A program made the position numbers and the translations under genes. Of a stretch of DNA of 64,000 bases, positions 11,898 to 21,827 are shown one piece after another; positions within the stretch are counted from its first letter, which is position 1, and every line of letters starts with the position of its first letter. The notes beneath the pieces were generated by a model. The model did not search any database. It was not told the origin of the DNA and worked only from the letters and a program-made list of their open reading frames with translations. This DNA comes from Branchipolynoe longqiensis (taxonomy: Eukaryota; Annelida; Polychaeta; Phyllodocida; Polynoidae). The stretch lies in NCBI GenBank assembly GCA_030323885.1, contig JASIRB010000664.1, forward strand, positions 186,001-250,000, in the 5' to 3' direction.

Positions 11898-13008
11898 TTA
11901 ATCAAACAAGTGTGAACAGCACATCACCCTCCCGACGTCCACTGCTCTAATCCTAGCTATGCTACTCCCAGTGTCCAATCTGCTCAAAGCATCGCAAGCT
12001 ACATTTACTCTAGTATTTATATATATGGAAACAAACGCAAATTTATTCTCCATGGTCAAACAAAAGAGTTGGCGCAACATACCCATAATCTCTCCCGACC
12101 TAGATCTCCCAGTGTTAAGAGCTGCCTGCACTATGGCGCTATCTGTGATGAAAGTAATCTCCGAGTTACCCCAACCTGAAGACCATCAAAGAGCTCCCTC
12201 CATCACGCCCCGCATCTCTTTCACATTTATATGCTCGTCTCGTACCCCTTTGGGGAGCCTCGCATGATGGTGCCTCATCGTTTGCTCCAATATTCCCTCA
12301 TCCTCAGCTTCAAACGCTGCGACAAGCCAGTCATTTCCGTGGGTCGCACCCAGACCCCAATTCGAGCAATCACTATAAATGGAGGTCATGGTTTTCAAAT
12401 TTTCCGAGCATCGGCACCTTTCCATTAAATGTCGCTGCGAAAACAACCCACCAACTAATATCCTCCCTAAACCCAGCATTCAAGCAGGCCTTATAGGAAG
12501 GTTCACATACAGTAGCTATAAGATCATAACTACACCTGCTAAGGGTGTGGCCCCCCCCTAATCACCTTAGCGCAATGTGCCAGATTACCCACAAGACTCT
12601 CGAGCTCCCGGCGCGTCGCTTTCTTGCACCCAAGAAAAGACTGCAAAGATTGGCGTAATTTTATAAGCTTGTCCTCTGGGAGTGTAGGCTCGAGAGTATC
12701 AGAATTCACATCTATCCCAAGAAACCTGGTCTTCCTAGCAGGGGATATCAATTTCTTAAAACTAATATAAAACCCCAGTCTACTCAAAATCGCAATGACC
12801 TGGGCTTGAAAAATTCTAGCTTGGTCCTCCGTCATTCCGATGATGCAGAAAACGTCTAAATAATTGACGACCCTGCTCACCCCTTACCTTCCCGCACAGC
12901 GGACGATAATGTTTAATCTAGGGACATGTGATGCCAAACAGTGTGTAAAGGCGCGTGACACACGCTGGTGGCGCCAAACGGGGGATCGGCCTGCAGCAAA
13001 TCGGCTGA
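11898..13008 (-). pseudogene. reverse transcriptase/RNase H of YR element 3 (broken)
   Basis: The RT remnant (13008-12539) begins at a PFGA-like motif C approach (AFTHCLASHVPRLN). It continues to a palm box reading N-Y-L-D-V-F-C-I-I-G, in which the second Asp of Y-x-D-D is Val. The thumb FLGCKKATRRELESLVGNLAH follows. RNase H is at 12479-12186 (SDCSNWGLGATHG) and 12131-11898 (NVACDALSRL). Frameshifts separate the pieces. Confidence 0.7.
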
Positions 13009-13010
13009 TC

Positions 13011-13140
13011 AGGAGTATGGATAAATAATAAATAGCATGAATAATAAAAGCGGAATAAATATCACAAGAATACTCCGTCCCTTTATGTGATGTATAACGC
13101 ATTATGCGAGTATAAAGGCGTGGAAGGGAATTAACCCCTC
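13011..13140. repeat. AT-rich dispersed repeat segment
   Basis: The stretch around 13085-13113 is the reverse complement, with small differences, of a segment at 28283-28320 (core ataacgcattatgcgag against ctcgcataatacgttat). Similar 'ctccgcccctttatattcatataat' sequences occur near 17100 and 21945. It may be a terminal-repeat piece of a YR element or of its own non-autonomous family. Confidence 0.45.
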
Positions 13141-13320
13141 CTTAGTACTATTATGCCCTAATTATTGTTATTATTACAATACATACTGTACTGCCTCCTC
13201 CATCTCGTGACTGGTGGCACCACCCCCGGCTGCGCCCGGTACCCGCCTACCCTGAATACTTCACTCGCGTCGGAAAATTTGTTATGATGCAGAAAAAATA
13301 TAATACGTTATATATCACAT

Positions 13321-13612
13321 ACATACCGAATCGGTAGAGCGCATGCCTCCTGTGCGGGAGATCTGGAGTTCAATTCCCAGTCGAGTCAAACTAATGACTT
13401 ACATAATTTATACTTGTTGCTTCCTAGCCAAGCACTCAGCATAAATAGGATAGGTCAATGACTTATTAGCTCACTGTCAGGATAATGTGACTGGGTGGAA
13501 TATCGGATCATGGTGCTTGTGGCCTGATTTCCGAGTGGTGCAGCACTATAAAACCGTCATGAGTGCGCATTGTTGCCAGGACCTAAAACTCCAACAACCA
13601 ACCAACTAATCA
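13321..13612 (+). mobile_element. tRNA-derived SINE
   Basis: Head ccgaatcggtagagcgcatg and B box ggagttcaattcccagtcg are followed by the standard body and a tail acctaaaactccaacaacc running into a CAAC-rich end. Confidence 0.82.
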
Positions 13613-13665
13613 ACTAATCTCGTTTGGAAGTGCAAGTTGAAGGAGAAAATGTCATGACATTCCTG

Positions 13666-13730
13666 GAATATTTCCTGGTACCATTAGGTTTCTGGAATAT
13701 TCCCAGAGTTAATGGTACCAGGAAATATTC
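13666..13730. repeat. perfect 21-bp inverted repeat (hairpin)
   Basis: Arms 13666-13686 and 13710-13730 are exact reverse complements, separated by a 23-nt loop. Each arm contains TTTCCTGGTACCATT or its complement. It lies between two SINE-related fragments and is not part of the SINE consensus. Confidence 0.85.
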
Positions 13731-13734
13731 TGTC

Positions 13735-13890
13735 GGCGTCTGATGGTCATAGTACTGGCAGCCTGATTTCCCAGTCGGGCAACACTATAAAGTCGCCATG
13801 AATGCGTACTGTTTCAAGTCGCCTAATAGCCGATGATAAAAATCAATGTGCTCTCGAGGCGTCGTTAAATCAAACAAGCTTTCCCTTTTA
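13735..13890 (+). mobile_element. SINE body fragment joined to the tail of a second SINE family
   Basis: The first part (13738-13823) is the body of the common SINE (gggcaacactataaagtcgc). From about 13824 it continues into aatagccgatgataaaaatc and gtcgttaaatcaaacaagc. Those motifs are the 3' end of the molluscan-type SINE seen complete at 16497-16840. The two tails are joined directly. Confidence 0.7.
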
Positions 13891-13997
13891 TGTAGTAAAT
13901 GCTCATTTTGGTCTTAGATGTAAATCTTACAGCGCTTTCTATTTATATAATATATATACTAGCATCTCTTTTAAAGTTTAATGTTTAAAAAAAACCA

Positions 13998-14042
<45 letters not shown>
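13998..14042. repeat. (CA)n microsatellite
   Basis: An uninterrupted CA dinucleotide run of about 45 bp. Confidence 0.95.
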
Positions 14043-14043
<1 letters not shown>

Positions 14044-14148
14044 AAAAATACATACAGACAAGTTGCTTAGCTGTACCGAATATTTTGAAATAATGTAACG
14101 TATCTAAAATTGCTGCAGCGGATCTTTAAACGAGTAAAGGGGAATCAC

Positions 14149-14262
14149 AGTGGTAGTGGTGGTGGTGGTGGTGGGGGGGGGGGGTCGGTGAGTGGTGGTG
14201 GTGGTGGTGGTGGGGGGGGGGTCGGTGAGTGGTGGGGGTGGATGGGTGGGTGGGAGGGGTTG
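14149..14262. repeat. (GGT)n microsatellite with G runs
   Basis: Two GGT tracts are separated by poly-G and ggtcggtgagtggtgg, which is itself repeated. Pro/His-rich frames here are artefacts. Confidence 0.9.
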
Positions 14263-14550
14263 GGGGGAGTGAGTATACGTTGAGGGAGGGACTGAGGACA
14301 CTCAGGCCCAGACCTGGCCGTGTATTGTCTGCCACCCAAAGCCCTCAGCCCGTACGGCAGGGCCGCCATTGACCTTTACAAGCACATGGTAAGTAGGGAC
14401 CGGCGCCTGCGCAGAAAGCCAAAGCAATCTGCGCGCGCAGTGTATACCCTCCTTATAGAGGGAGGTCAGTACATCTCCCAGTACCTCCGGGGGCTGATGC
14501 ACTAAAGATTTATCTCATGTTTTGTGGTATCATTATTAATAGCCTATGTT

Positions 14551-15121
14551 TTGTTTTACGTACTATCAACATCTAAGGTCATATCAGGACGGATACCGAC
14601 TTGTGACAGTGCGCACTCATGGCGACTTTATAGTGCTGCCCCACTGGAAGACCATGCCACCAGCAATATGACCTGATATCCCACTCAGTCACATTATCCT
14701 GACACTGAGCCAACCAATCCTTGCCCTATCCTAATAATGCCGAGCGCCAGGCTAGGAAGCAACAAGTGTCAAGTTTTAAGTCATTGGGTTGACTCGACCC
14801 GGGCTCGAACCCATGACCCCACGATCTACCAGCACGGCAGATGGGCGCTCTAACTCATTCGGCCATCCCGTCTGGTCAGGGGGGAAAAAACCCACAGCAT
14901 AAATAAACGTCAGCTACTGGGGATGATTCCCTGGTTAAATAAATCTGTGTGAAGGATTAAAGCTGCATAGGCCGATGGTTTTAAGTTTCTGACATTTTTT
15001 TTAGATAAGTATATTAAATTGATCATTATAACCTACCCCATAATATAATCGAACCCACGACCCCACGATCTACCAACACGGGAGACGGACGCTCTGACTG
15101 ATTTGGCCATCCCGTCTGGTC
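14551..15121 (-). mobile_element. composite SINE with two tRNA-like heads
   Basis: On the minus strand a complete SINE (14551-14878) is preceded by a second, isolated copy of the tRNA-like head (15047-15121). About 170 bp lie between them, and part of that (14951-15042) resembles the MITE family with ends aaagctgcatagtccgatgg. The whole block is bracketed by the direct repeat aatagcctatgtt (14538-14550 and 15122-15134). This suggests a single insertion event or a later insertion inside the head. Confidence 0.7.
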
Positions 15122-15183
15122 AATAGCCTATGTTAAATTGTTGATGGTGAATTGGATCCCAGATAGCATAACCATGGCCCTTT

Positions 15184-15378
15184 TTGTTTATATTTGTTTA
15201 TACATGTTTTTGTATATTAATACTTGATGTTATATATTTATATTTGTCTATATGTTTATCAATTATGATATCTATGCTTCTTTATATATTTGTTTATGTA
15301 TTTGTTATTTATATATTTATATTTGTTTATCTATACTTATGCAATTATTTATATCTATGCTTCTTTATATATTTCTCT
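15184..15378. repeat. AT-rich degenerate tandem repeat
   Basis: Imperfect repeats of tatttgtttatatatttat-like units. The hydrophobic frame across it (I, F, Y, L rich) is a compositional artefact. Confidence 0.75.
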
Positions 15379-15449
15379 CCTTTGTTCACATTCATAAGCA
15401 ATTAACCAGCTTCTTGAAGCAATAATTGTAAAGCCGATCGAAAATAGAT

Positions 15450-15779
15450 TGTTTTTGTTTTATGCCATAGCAGCATCTAAGCTCATATCAGGATAAGTAC
15501 CGACTTATGACAGTGCACAATCATGGTGACTTTATAGTGCTGTCCCACTGGGAGATCAGGCCACTGGCACCATGACCCAATATCCCACCGAGTCGCATTA
15601 TCTGATACTGTGCAAACCAGTCTTTGTGCTATCCTATTAATGCTGAGCACCAGGCTTGGTAGCGACAAGTATCAAATTCTTTTATACAGCATTGGTTTGA
15701 TTCGGCTGGGATTCAAACTCCCCTCCTTCCGCATGGGAAGCATGCGCTCTTCCGATTATGCCACGGCGTCCGTTGGATA
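15450..15779 (-). mobile_element. tRNA-derived SINE with target-site duplication
   Basis: Full-length minus-strand copy: tail complement ttttatgccatagcagcat at the left, head complement ccacggcgtccg at the right. It is flanked by the direct repeat gaaaatagat (15440-15449 and 15780-15789), which marks the insertion limits. Confidence 0.85.
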
Positions 15780-16496
15780 GAAAATAGATAAAACGCCACC
15801 AATTTATCTCGATTAAATATAATCGCGCATTATTATATTTGCGCTATTCTAATCGTGAGATAAACTTGATCTACGTTGCAGTTTGGCGAATTAATTTTTG
15901 TTTTGTAAGTACCGTGAACTTTGGGTTGTGAATTGTTAATAAAAGGATCCGAAGCGTGGCCCCCCACCTGGTGGCACTTTCAAGAGTCATTACAGTGCAA
16001 GCGCGTTCCCATACCTCATTAACAGGTGGGGCTGGAGATGGGGGGGGGGGGGTCAAAGAGAGAAGATGTGTTTATCATCTACATATAAAACTATACCCGC
16101 CCAGGATCTGTATAATACATGCATTATATTTGACTCAGAAGACAGGTCAATTATCCTAGTTGGGTTCCATTACAATCCTGATATATAAGTATTTGAAGGT
16201 AGCACTAGACAGTTCCACAGCTATTCATGCAATATGTATATAATCCTGACTCAAAAGGTGATAACTCTTTTTGTGTGTGTCCATTTGTGTCCATTGTAAA
16301 GATTGACACAAAACAGTACAGAAACGGTTACACTGAAAACACAAGGACATTTGATCTGTCTCAATAAATGCGCACGCCCAGGCTGACCGCCATGATTTGT
16401 GAACAAGGCAGACTATTGGCCAGCTAGGTTAAAAAGCCTTGGCTAAATACACATTCATGGTTAGTTTCATCAGTTAGATTCGGATGTTTTAGTATA
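15780..16496. other. no recognisable gene
   Basis: Ordinary AT-rich sequence with a poly-G run at about 16039-16052. Nothing was recognised. Confidence 0.4.
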
Positions 16497-16840
16497 TGAT
16501 GCAGGAGCGGGACATAGATCAGGCGGTAGAGTGTCCACCTGTGAAGGTGTGGATCATCCTATTGATCCTGCTCAGTGGATCCATTTGCAGTTTGGGCTAT
16601 TTTCCGTTCCAACCAGTGGTCCACAACGGGTTCATCAAAGGCTCTGGTATGTGGTGTCCTGTCTGTGGGGATGTGCATATAAAAGACCCCTTGCTGATTA
16701 TCGGAAAGAGTAGTGTCTGTGGCTACAGTGGTTACCTCCAAAGAGATATGTCAGACTGACCACATGTTTGATGTCCAATAGCCGATGACACAGAAATCAA
16801 TGTGCTTTAGAGGTGTCGTTAAATAAAACAAGCTTTACTT
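16497..16840 (+). mobile_element. tRNA-derived SINE of a widespread molluscan type
   Basis: An A-box-like gatcaggcggtagagtgtcc opens the copy. The body contains ttccgttccaaccagtggtc, gtgcatataaaagacccctt and the 3' end aatagccgatgacacagaaa, with gtcgttaaataaaacaagc near the terminus. From general knowledge, this body and 3' end recur in many mollusc genomes, and I use it as the main taxonomic hint for the window. A tail-only copy lies at about 13824-13890. Confidence 0.75.
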
Positions 16841-16879
16841 TTTTAATATGTATGTGTATATGGACATAAAATCGGCTAC

Positions 16880-17130
16880 GACTCAGGAGGATAAAATAAA
16901 GAGACGAGACGAGGAGTGGTGGAAGCCTACCTTTATTTCCGACGCCCATATGGCCGAGCAATAAACAGCTATGGCTACATGGACGTGGCACCAGCCAGGC
17001 GGCGCGGTTTCCCGCCCGCCACAAATAACAAGAAATAAAAGAGGTACATAATAAATTGCGAGGAATTAAAGTACGATAAAACCGGATAGCATATAAACTC
17101 CGCCCCTTTATATTCATATAATAAATTATA
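16880..17130 (-). repeat. 3'-terminal segment related to YR element 3
   Basis: cgaggagtggtggaagcct (about 16911-16929) also occurs at the 3' end of YR element 3 (about 10835-10853). In both places it is followed by a minus-strand AATAAA and a gcaata motif. No coding sequence is attached, so it is a solo terminal piece or a non-autonomous derivative. Confidence 0.5.
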
Positions 17131-17269
17131 TAGCACATTTCCAGATATCCACCATATTGGTAGTGTAGTTGGAATGGTCTAGTGTTAGGTAGTAAGTAAA
17201 CAACGGGTAGTTGGATGTGAGTGCATATTGTGGACGGGATGAGAGAGAGTCCTGACATGGTGGAAAAGG

Positions 17270-17372
17270 GCTGGGAAGGGTGGGAGAAGTAGGGAGAAGG
17301 AGGGAGAAGGAGGAAGAAGGAGGAAGAAGGAGGAAGAAGGAGGAAGAAGGAGGAAGAAGGAGGGGGAGGGAC
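17270..17372. repeat. purine minisatellite (gaaggagga)n
   Basis: About 100 bp of near-perfect agaaggagga-type units, all purine on the plus strand. Confidence 0.9.
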
Positions 17373-17448
17373 AAGGAGGCGGGCATTATATAACGCATAT
17401 ATCACGAATGCGCCTTGGACCAGTTGCGACCTCTACGTCTACAAAAGG

Positions 17449-17800
17449 ACCGGACGCAGTCGTCGAATCGGTAGTGCGCAGGCTTCCCATACGGAAAGTT
17501 GGAGTTCAAATTGATACTTGTCGCTACCTGGCGCTTGGCATTATTAGGATAGGGCAAGGACTGTTTTAGCTCAGTATCAGGATAATGTAATTGAGTGGGG
17601 TATTGTATCATAGCACCGGTTGCCTAATTTTCCAGTGGGGCAGCACTATAAAGTCGCCATGAGTCGACACTGTCACAAGTCAGTTCCCGCCCTGATGTTT
17701 CTAGGACGTAAAACAACAATGTTTCTAGGACGTAAAACAACAAATCATATCAGTTTGTTTGTTTTTGTTTATAAGTTATAGATGTTGCTCGGACGTAAAA
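17449..17800 (+). mobile_element. tRNA-derived SINE with repeated tail
   Basis: Head gaccggacgcagtcgtcgaa, then a body with a shortened centre. The tail tgtttctaggacgtaaaac is present twice in a row (17696-17741). A third related tail (gatgttgctcggacgtaaaa) at 17780-17800 suggests local duplication of the 3' end. Confidence 0.8.
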
Positions 17801-18008
17801 CCCCAACAAACAAACAAATAAACAAAGGTCTGTGCAAACACAATGCTACATTCCCCCAACCCACCGATGGTAACTTGGCCCGGTCCCGGTGTCACAGTTT
17901 TAAAGGGCTCCCAGTCTAAAACAGGTCTTTTCACAATGTGCATGTGTCAAAGTCAAACAGCAAGCCTGAAATCTTGCTCTGTCTGTGGCGGAGCTCTCTG
18001 GAAATATA

Positions 18009-18017
18009 AGGCGAGAC
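18009..18017. repeat. 9-bp target-site duplication, left copy
   Basis: aggcgagac, identical to 18436-18444, immediately outside the terminal inverted repeat of the MITE. Confidence 0.85.
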
Positions 18018-18435
18018 TAGATAAAAGATTCACCCGGTACTTGTAGTACACCGGTGAAGATCAGCCTTATATAAAAACGGTCGAAAAATCGGGGTAATGA
18101 AATGAGTCTTTATGAGAGCCTAATTTCTCAATCTAAGAAGCAACACTTATTGTTTGCATATGTCTTCATGTGTACCCACTACTTTTGAGTTGGAAAATAT
18201 AATAAAACATATACTTTAATGCAATTTAAAAGTGAAATCGACCGCGTTCTCTTGCTGCCATCTTGTCTTTTTGCATTCTCGCCCATTTCACCAACTCTGT
18301 ACCTATATGAGTAGCCATTTGATACTGGAGCCACATTTTCTATTTCATGTTCCATACTAAACCTATTTTCGCCCGTATTTACACTTTGTTGTCCTTCACC
18401 CGTGTACTACAAGTACCAGGTGAATCTTTTATCTA
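18018..18435 (-). mobile_element. MITE family 1 with 9-bp target-site duplication, copy 1
   Basis: A 418-bp element ending in TAGATAAAAGATTCACC at the left and its exact complement at the right. It is flanked by 9-bp duplications. Inside each end the sequence can fold back on itself (ttcacccggtacttgtag and complement). It has no coding capacity. An internal landmark cagcaagagaacgcggtc lies beside gcaaaaagacaagatggc on the minus strand, so the copy is inverted relative to the other two. Nine-bp duplications are typical of the Mutator (MULE) superfamily, but the superfamily is inferred only from that length. Confidence 0.85.
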
Positions 18436-18857
18436 AGGCGAGACAAGCAAGGATTCATTCCGGAATCATTGTAGTAAATATTTTATGCTTGATAGTATAT
18501 ATTATCCCCTGCACTAATAAGTTAACAAGCAATTAACAAGTTATTAAACCTGGGTATTATCTCAATAAGTCGAAAATGCATGCGCTTGCGTATGCGCATT
18601 GCGAAAAGACCCGTTTTAAATGGGGTACCCTTTGAAACTGCGACACCTGTGCCTGGCTGTGTGTGGACCACTCCCGTCTATTCAGCTGCCATCAGAACGC
18701 CACTACTACAGCGGGGCAGGATACGGCGTGATGCGGCCCTTGGTCAACTTATTTGCTGTATCCCTACGCCGTCGACACATCGGTAAACACTGCGCAGTCG
18801 CAACGCTCTCCAGACACAATACGCTGTCGCCGTGTTTGCAATCTTGACAGGCTTGGC
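18436..18857. other. no recognisable gene
   Basis: The first 9 bp are the right target-site duplication of the MITE. The rest is unique-looking sequence without features. Confidence 0.4.
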
Positions 18858-18990
18858 TAGAGGAGGAGGAGAAGGGGCTGGAGGGGGAGGAGGGGGGGGG
18901 GGGGGGGGAGGGAGGAGGGGGAGGAGGGGAGTAGGGGGAGGGGGGAGGAGGGGAGTAGGGGGAGAGCAGAGCGGAAAAGGCAAGCACTGA
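18858..18990. repeat. G/A-rich low-complexity tract
   Basis: (gga)n and poly-G run ending in agcggaaaaggcaagcact. The same ending is found again inside the MITE at 19575-19630. Confidence 0.85.
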
Positions 18991-19175
18991 CATCAACAGG
19001 ACCCGAAGCAAAGTGACTTTTGTTGGTTGACAAGCTGCACGGTTTATTCTGTTTATGTTTGACAACCTCTGTGGATATTTACAGCTATATAGCATGCGCA
19101 GTTACTTACTTACGCATGCGCAGTTACTTACTTACACATGCATTGCTTTGTAATTGTAGTTTTCTTTGTGTTTGT

Positions 19176-19510
19176 TTATTGTTGTTTTACATCCTAGCAA
19201 CATCTAAGATCATATGCCCAGACGGGATGACCGAATGAGTTAGAGCGTCCGTCTGCCGTGTTGGTAGGTCATGGGTTCGAACCCTGGTCGAGTCAAGCCA
19301 ATGACTTAAAAATGTATACTTATTGCTTCCTAGCCTGGCGCTCGGCATTTATAGGATAGGGCAAGGACTGGTTGGCTCAGTGTCAGGATAATGTGACTGA
19401 GTGGGATATCAGTTCATGGTGCTGGTGGCCTGGTGTCCCAGTGGGGCAGCACTATAAAGTCGCCATGAGTGCGCACTGTCACAAGTAGGTACCCGTCCTA
19501 ATATGACCTT
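19176..19510 (+). mobile_element. SINE with an inverted tail fragment at its 5' side
   Basis: 19176-19216 is the complement of a SINE tail (gttgttttacatcctagc). It is immediately followed by a plus-strand SINE head (ccagacgggatgaccgaatg) and full body to 19510. The plus copy lacks its last part because another repeat begins there. Confidence 0.8.
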
Positions 19511-19517
19511 CCTCCTT

Positions 19518-19752
19518 ATGTGGCTGTCACACTACGACGACAAGCGGCGACGACAGCCCGGCGACAGCGACTTCCGGTAGTAGGGGGAGGGGGGAGGAGG
19601 AGGAGGGGAGAGCGGAAAAGGCAAGCACTCGTCCGGATGTCGTCCGATTGTCGTCCAACTTAGCCCGAATTTGCATATGTCGTCGTGATTTCACAAAATC
19701 CCAGTCGCCGGGCTGTCGTCACCCCCTTGTCGTCGTAGTGTGACTGCTACAT
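19518..19752. mobile_element. MITE with ~45-bp terminal inverted repeats
   Basis: The left end (19518-19566) and right end (19702-19752) are complementary over about 45 bp with a few differences (core gtcacactacgacgacaag and complement). The target-site duplication is not clear. The interior holds a ~50-bp G-rich segment (19575-19630) nearly identical to sequence 600 bp upstream (18930-18988). Confidence 0.75.
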
Positions 19753-19795
19753 TGCCCCGAGAGGGAATGTGCTAATCCGATATGCACCCCATGCA

Positions 19796-19917
19796 GTTAT
19801 CTGCCCACCCACCCACCCACCCACCCACCCCCACCCTCACCCACCCACCCACCCCCACCCTCACCCACCCACCCACCCCACCCTCACCCACCCCCCACCC
19901 CCCACCCCCACCCTCAC
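19796..19917. repeat. (CCCA)n microsatellite
   Basis: About 120 bp of cccacccacccac with interspersed ccctcac variants. Confidence 0.92.
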
Positions 19918-20040
19918 AATCACTGGGCACATTATGTGTGTGTGGCCAGTAGAAATAGGAGCCCAGACTACCTAGCCTTTAGTAGGTCAGCCCACACCAC
20001 GTGACCATCGCCAGATAACAATATGGTTCATAGCTAGAGG

Positions 20041-20220
20041 ACTTTTGGAAAGCTTGTCGAAAGTATTTTGATTTCTTTCAGCTCAAATTCCTTCAGAACT
20101 AGCCATTTTTCATCCAAATGACTCTGGAATAATGATTAGTAGGTTATCACGATCAATTTGATATATTTATCTAAAAAATAAAACAAAAATTCAAACGCCA
20201 TTGGACTATGCAACTTTGCA
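20041..20220 (-). mobile_element. degraded MITE family 2 fragment
   Basis: The end ccattggactatgcaactt on the plus strand and the preceding gatcaatttgatatatttat match the terminal region of the family seen complete at 50987-51339. It is diverged and partial. Confidence 0.45.
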
Positions 20221-20439
20221 AACAAAAAGAAAAGAAAGACGCTGAAAGATATGATTGTTGCATTCATGCAGGCAATATGGTATAGTAGTCTACAGGGGTG
20301 CATTGAGTGACTTGAAATTAGGTTTCAGTCTTCGCCTTAGGCCAATGTAAAATCACTCAATTGTTTGTTTCTTGGTTTAGGATTTACCTCCTAGCAGAAT
20401 GGGCACCGAATTGTGAAAAGTGTGAACTTACGGTGATCT

Positions 20440-20709
20440 TGTAATGCTGTCCCGTCCTAATATTACCTTAGATGTTGCCAGGACATAAAACCGCACAAAC
20501 ACACTTATAATGCTGGCCCACTGTGAGAGCTGACCGCCGCCATCATATCCCATACAGTCACATTATCCTGATACTGAGCTAACCAGTCCTTTCCCATTCC
20601 TATTATTAGTATTAATGCCAAGCACAATGCGAGGTAGTAGCGAGTGTCATTAATATAACTCAGCCTGGAGTTGAACCCCTGTCCTTCCACATGGGAAGCC
20701 ATAGTCTTA
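20440..20709 (-). mobile_element. SINE interrupted by a Harbinger-like MITE (left part)
   Basis: 20440-20506 is a plus-strand SINE tail. From 20507 a minus-strand SINE body runs to 20709, where a MITE interrupts it. The missing head (cagattcggcc) resumes at 21178, after the MITE and the duplicated TTA. Confidence 0.75.
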
Positions 20710-21174
20710 AGCCCCGGTCACACTTCACCGGATCGAGGAAATGGATTGAAATGGACAAAAATATTGTAATCCGTTGTGATTCGGTCTTGAAATGTATCGA
20801 TTATGTAACGGATGGTAATGGACGTGTAACAGACAGTAACGGACAGGTAACAGATGGTAACGGTTGATAACGGTTGATAACGTATCTAACGATCAACAGA
20901 CAATTCAGTATACAAAAAGAATGGCAACGGACGTGTAATGGATATGTAATGGACGGGGAACGGATGGGGAACGGACGGTAACGGATAATAACTGCGTATG
21001 TCAGTCCAGTGCAATCCGTTACAAGGTTTGTGCATGCTCAAAACTTGTGACGGATTGGGCCAGTTCTCAATGGATATCAATGGATATGCAACAGACACAA
21101 ACCGGACTTTGCCGGATATCAACGGACTTTGTTCCATTCCAATCCGTTTCATTGGGTGAAGTGTGACAGGGGCT
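20710..21174. mobile_element. MITE with TTA duplication (PIF/Harbinger-like)
   Basis: The 465-bp element starts AGCCCCGGTCACACTTCACC and ends with its complement (one mismatch in 20). It is flanked by TTA on both sides (20707-20709 and 21175-21177). A 3-bp T-W-A duplication is the hallmark of the PIF/Harbinger superfamily. The interior is filled with imperfect repeats of the type ggtaacggacgtgtaacgga. There is no open reading frame of note. It sits inside a SINE, so it is younger than that SINE. Confidence 0.82.
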
Positions 21175-21515
21175 TTACAGATTCGGCCGGTTTTAAAATC
21201 ACTCCACACTCCCATTCGCAAAGTATTTACATGTGTGTAAAGTGATGTCTTTCAGTTTATCCCAGGCCATCACTGTCTACAGCCTCTCAACACGGGGTAA
21301 TGAAGGTGCATTGTTAATGGTGGACACTCAGCCAGTATCAGGCTATATATACATTATATACTATATACATATGGTTGTGGGTAAGGTTTATGTGCCTGGG
21401 CACCATACATAGTTTTTATTTATATTACTCACCACCTATCGTTCTCAAACTGCCCTGTGTATTTCTCCCAATGACCCTCTAAACTGCTTTCTTCTGAGCT
21501 GCTCATTTGAACTGT

Positions 21516-21827
21516 CTGCCGTTTTGGTAGATCGTGGGATTCGAACCCATGGGTTGGGTTCGAACCCTGCTCGAGTTGAACTAATGACTTAAGAAATCAT
21601 ACTTGTCGTTTCCTAGCCAGGCGCTCGGCATTATTATGATAGGGCAAGGATTGGCTGGCTCCGTGTTAGGATAATGTGACTGAGTAGGACATCAAGTCAT
21701 GGTGCTGGTGGTCTTGTCTCCCAGTTACATGCAGTCACCATGAGTGCGCACACTGTCACAAGTGGTCCCCGTCCTGATATGACCTTAAATGTTGCCAGGA
21801 TGTAATGCTCCAACATCCAACCAATCC
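21516..21827 (+). mobile_element. SINE flanked by an unusually long direct repeat
   Basis: A B-box region (with a repeated gttcgaacc), complete body and a tail gatgtaatgctccaacatcc. The flanks 21470-21519 and 21829-21890 are homologous over about 50 bp, much longer than a normal target-site duplication. Confidence 0.78.

Larger units (their letters stand above)
10800..13010 (-). mobile_element. YR retrotransposon 3, divergent lineage, 5' truncated
   Basis: The minus-strand order is RT palm/thumb, RNase H, recombinase, then a 3' untranslated region with AATAAA (about 10859-10864). Its protein sequence is clearly different from elements 1 and 2. The recombinase has HSLRWGG rather than HSMRRGAA, so it represents a separate YR retroelement lineage. 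The gag and RT fingers are absent because the element is cut off at about 13010. The 3' region (10826-10885) has a diverged relative at 16905-16965. Confidence 0.7.

Noticed and set aside
15184..15405. Hydrophobic 73-codon frame resembling a membrane peptide
   Set aside because: AT-rich tandem repeat. The Ile/Phe/Tyr/Leu content follows from base composition.
17126..17405. Possible secreted or membrane peptide with Ser/Leu/Pro repeats on the minus strand
   Set aside because: The hydrophobic/serine run is the complement of the gaaggagga purine minisatellite.
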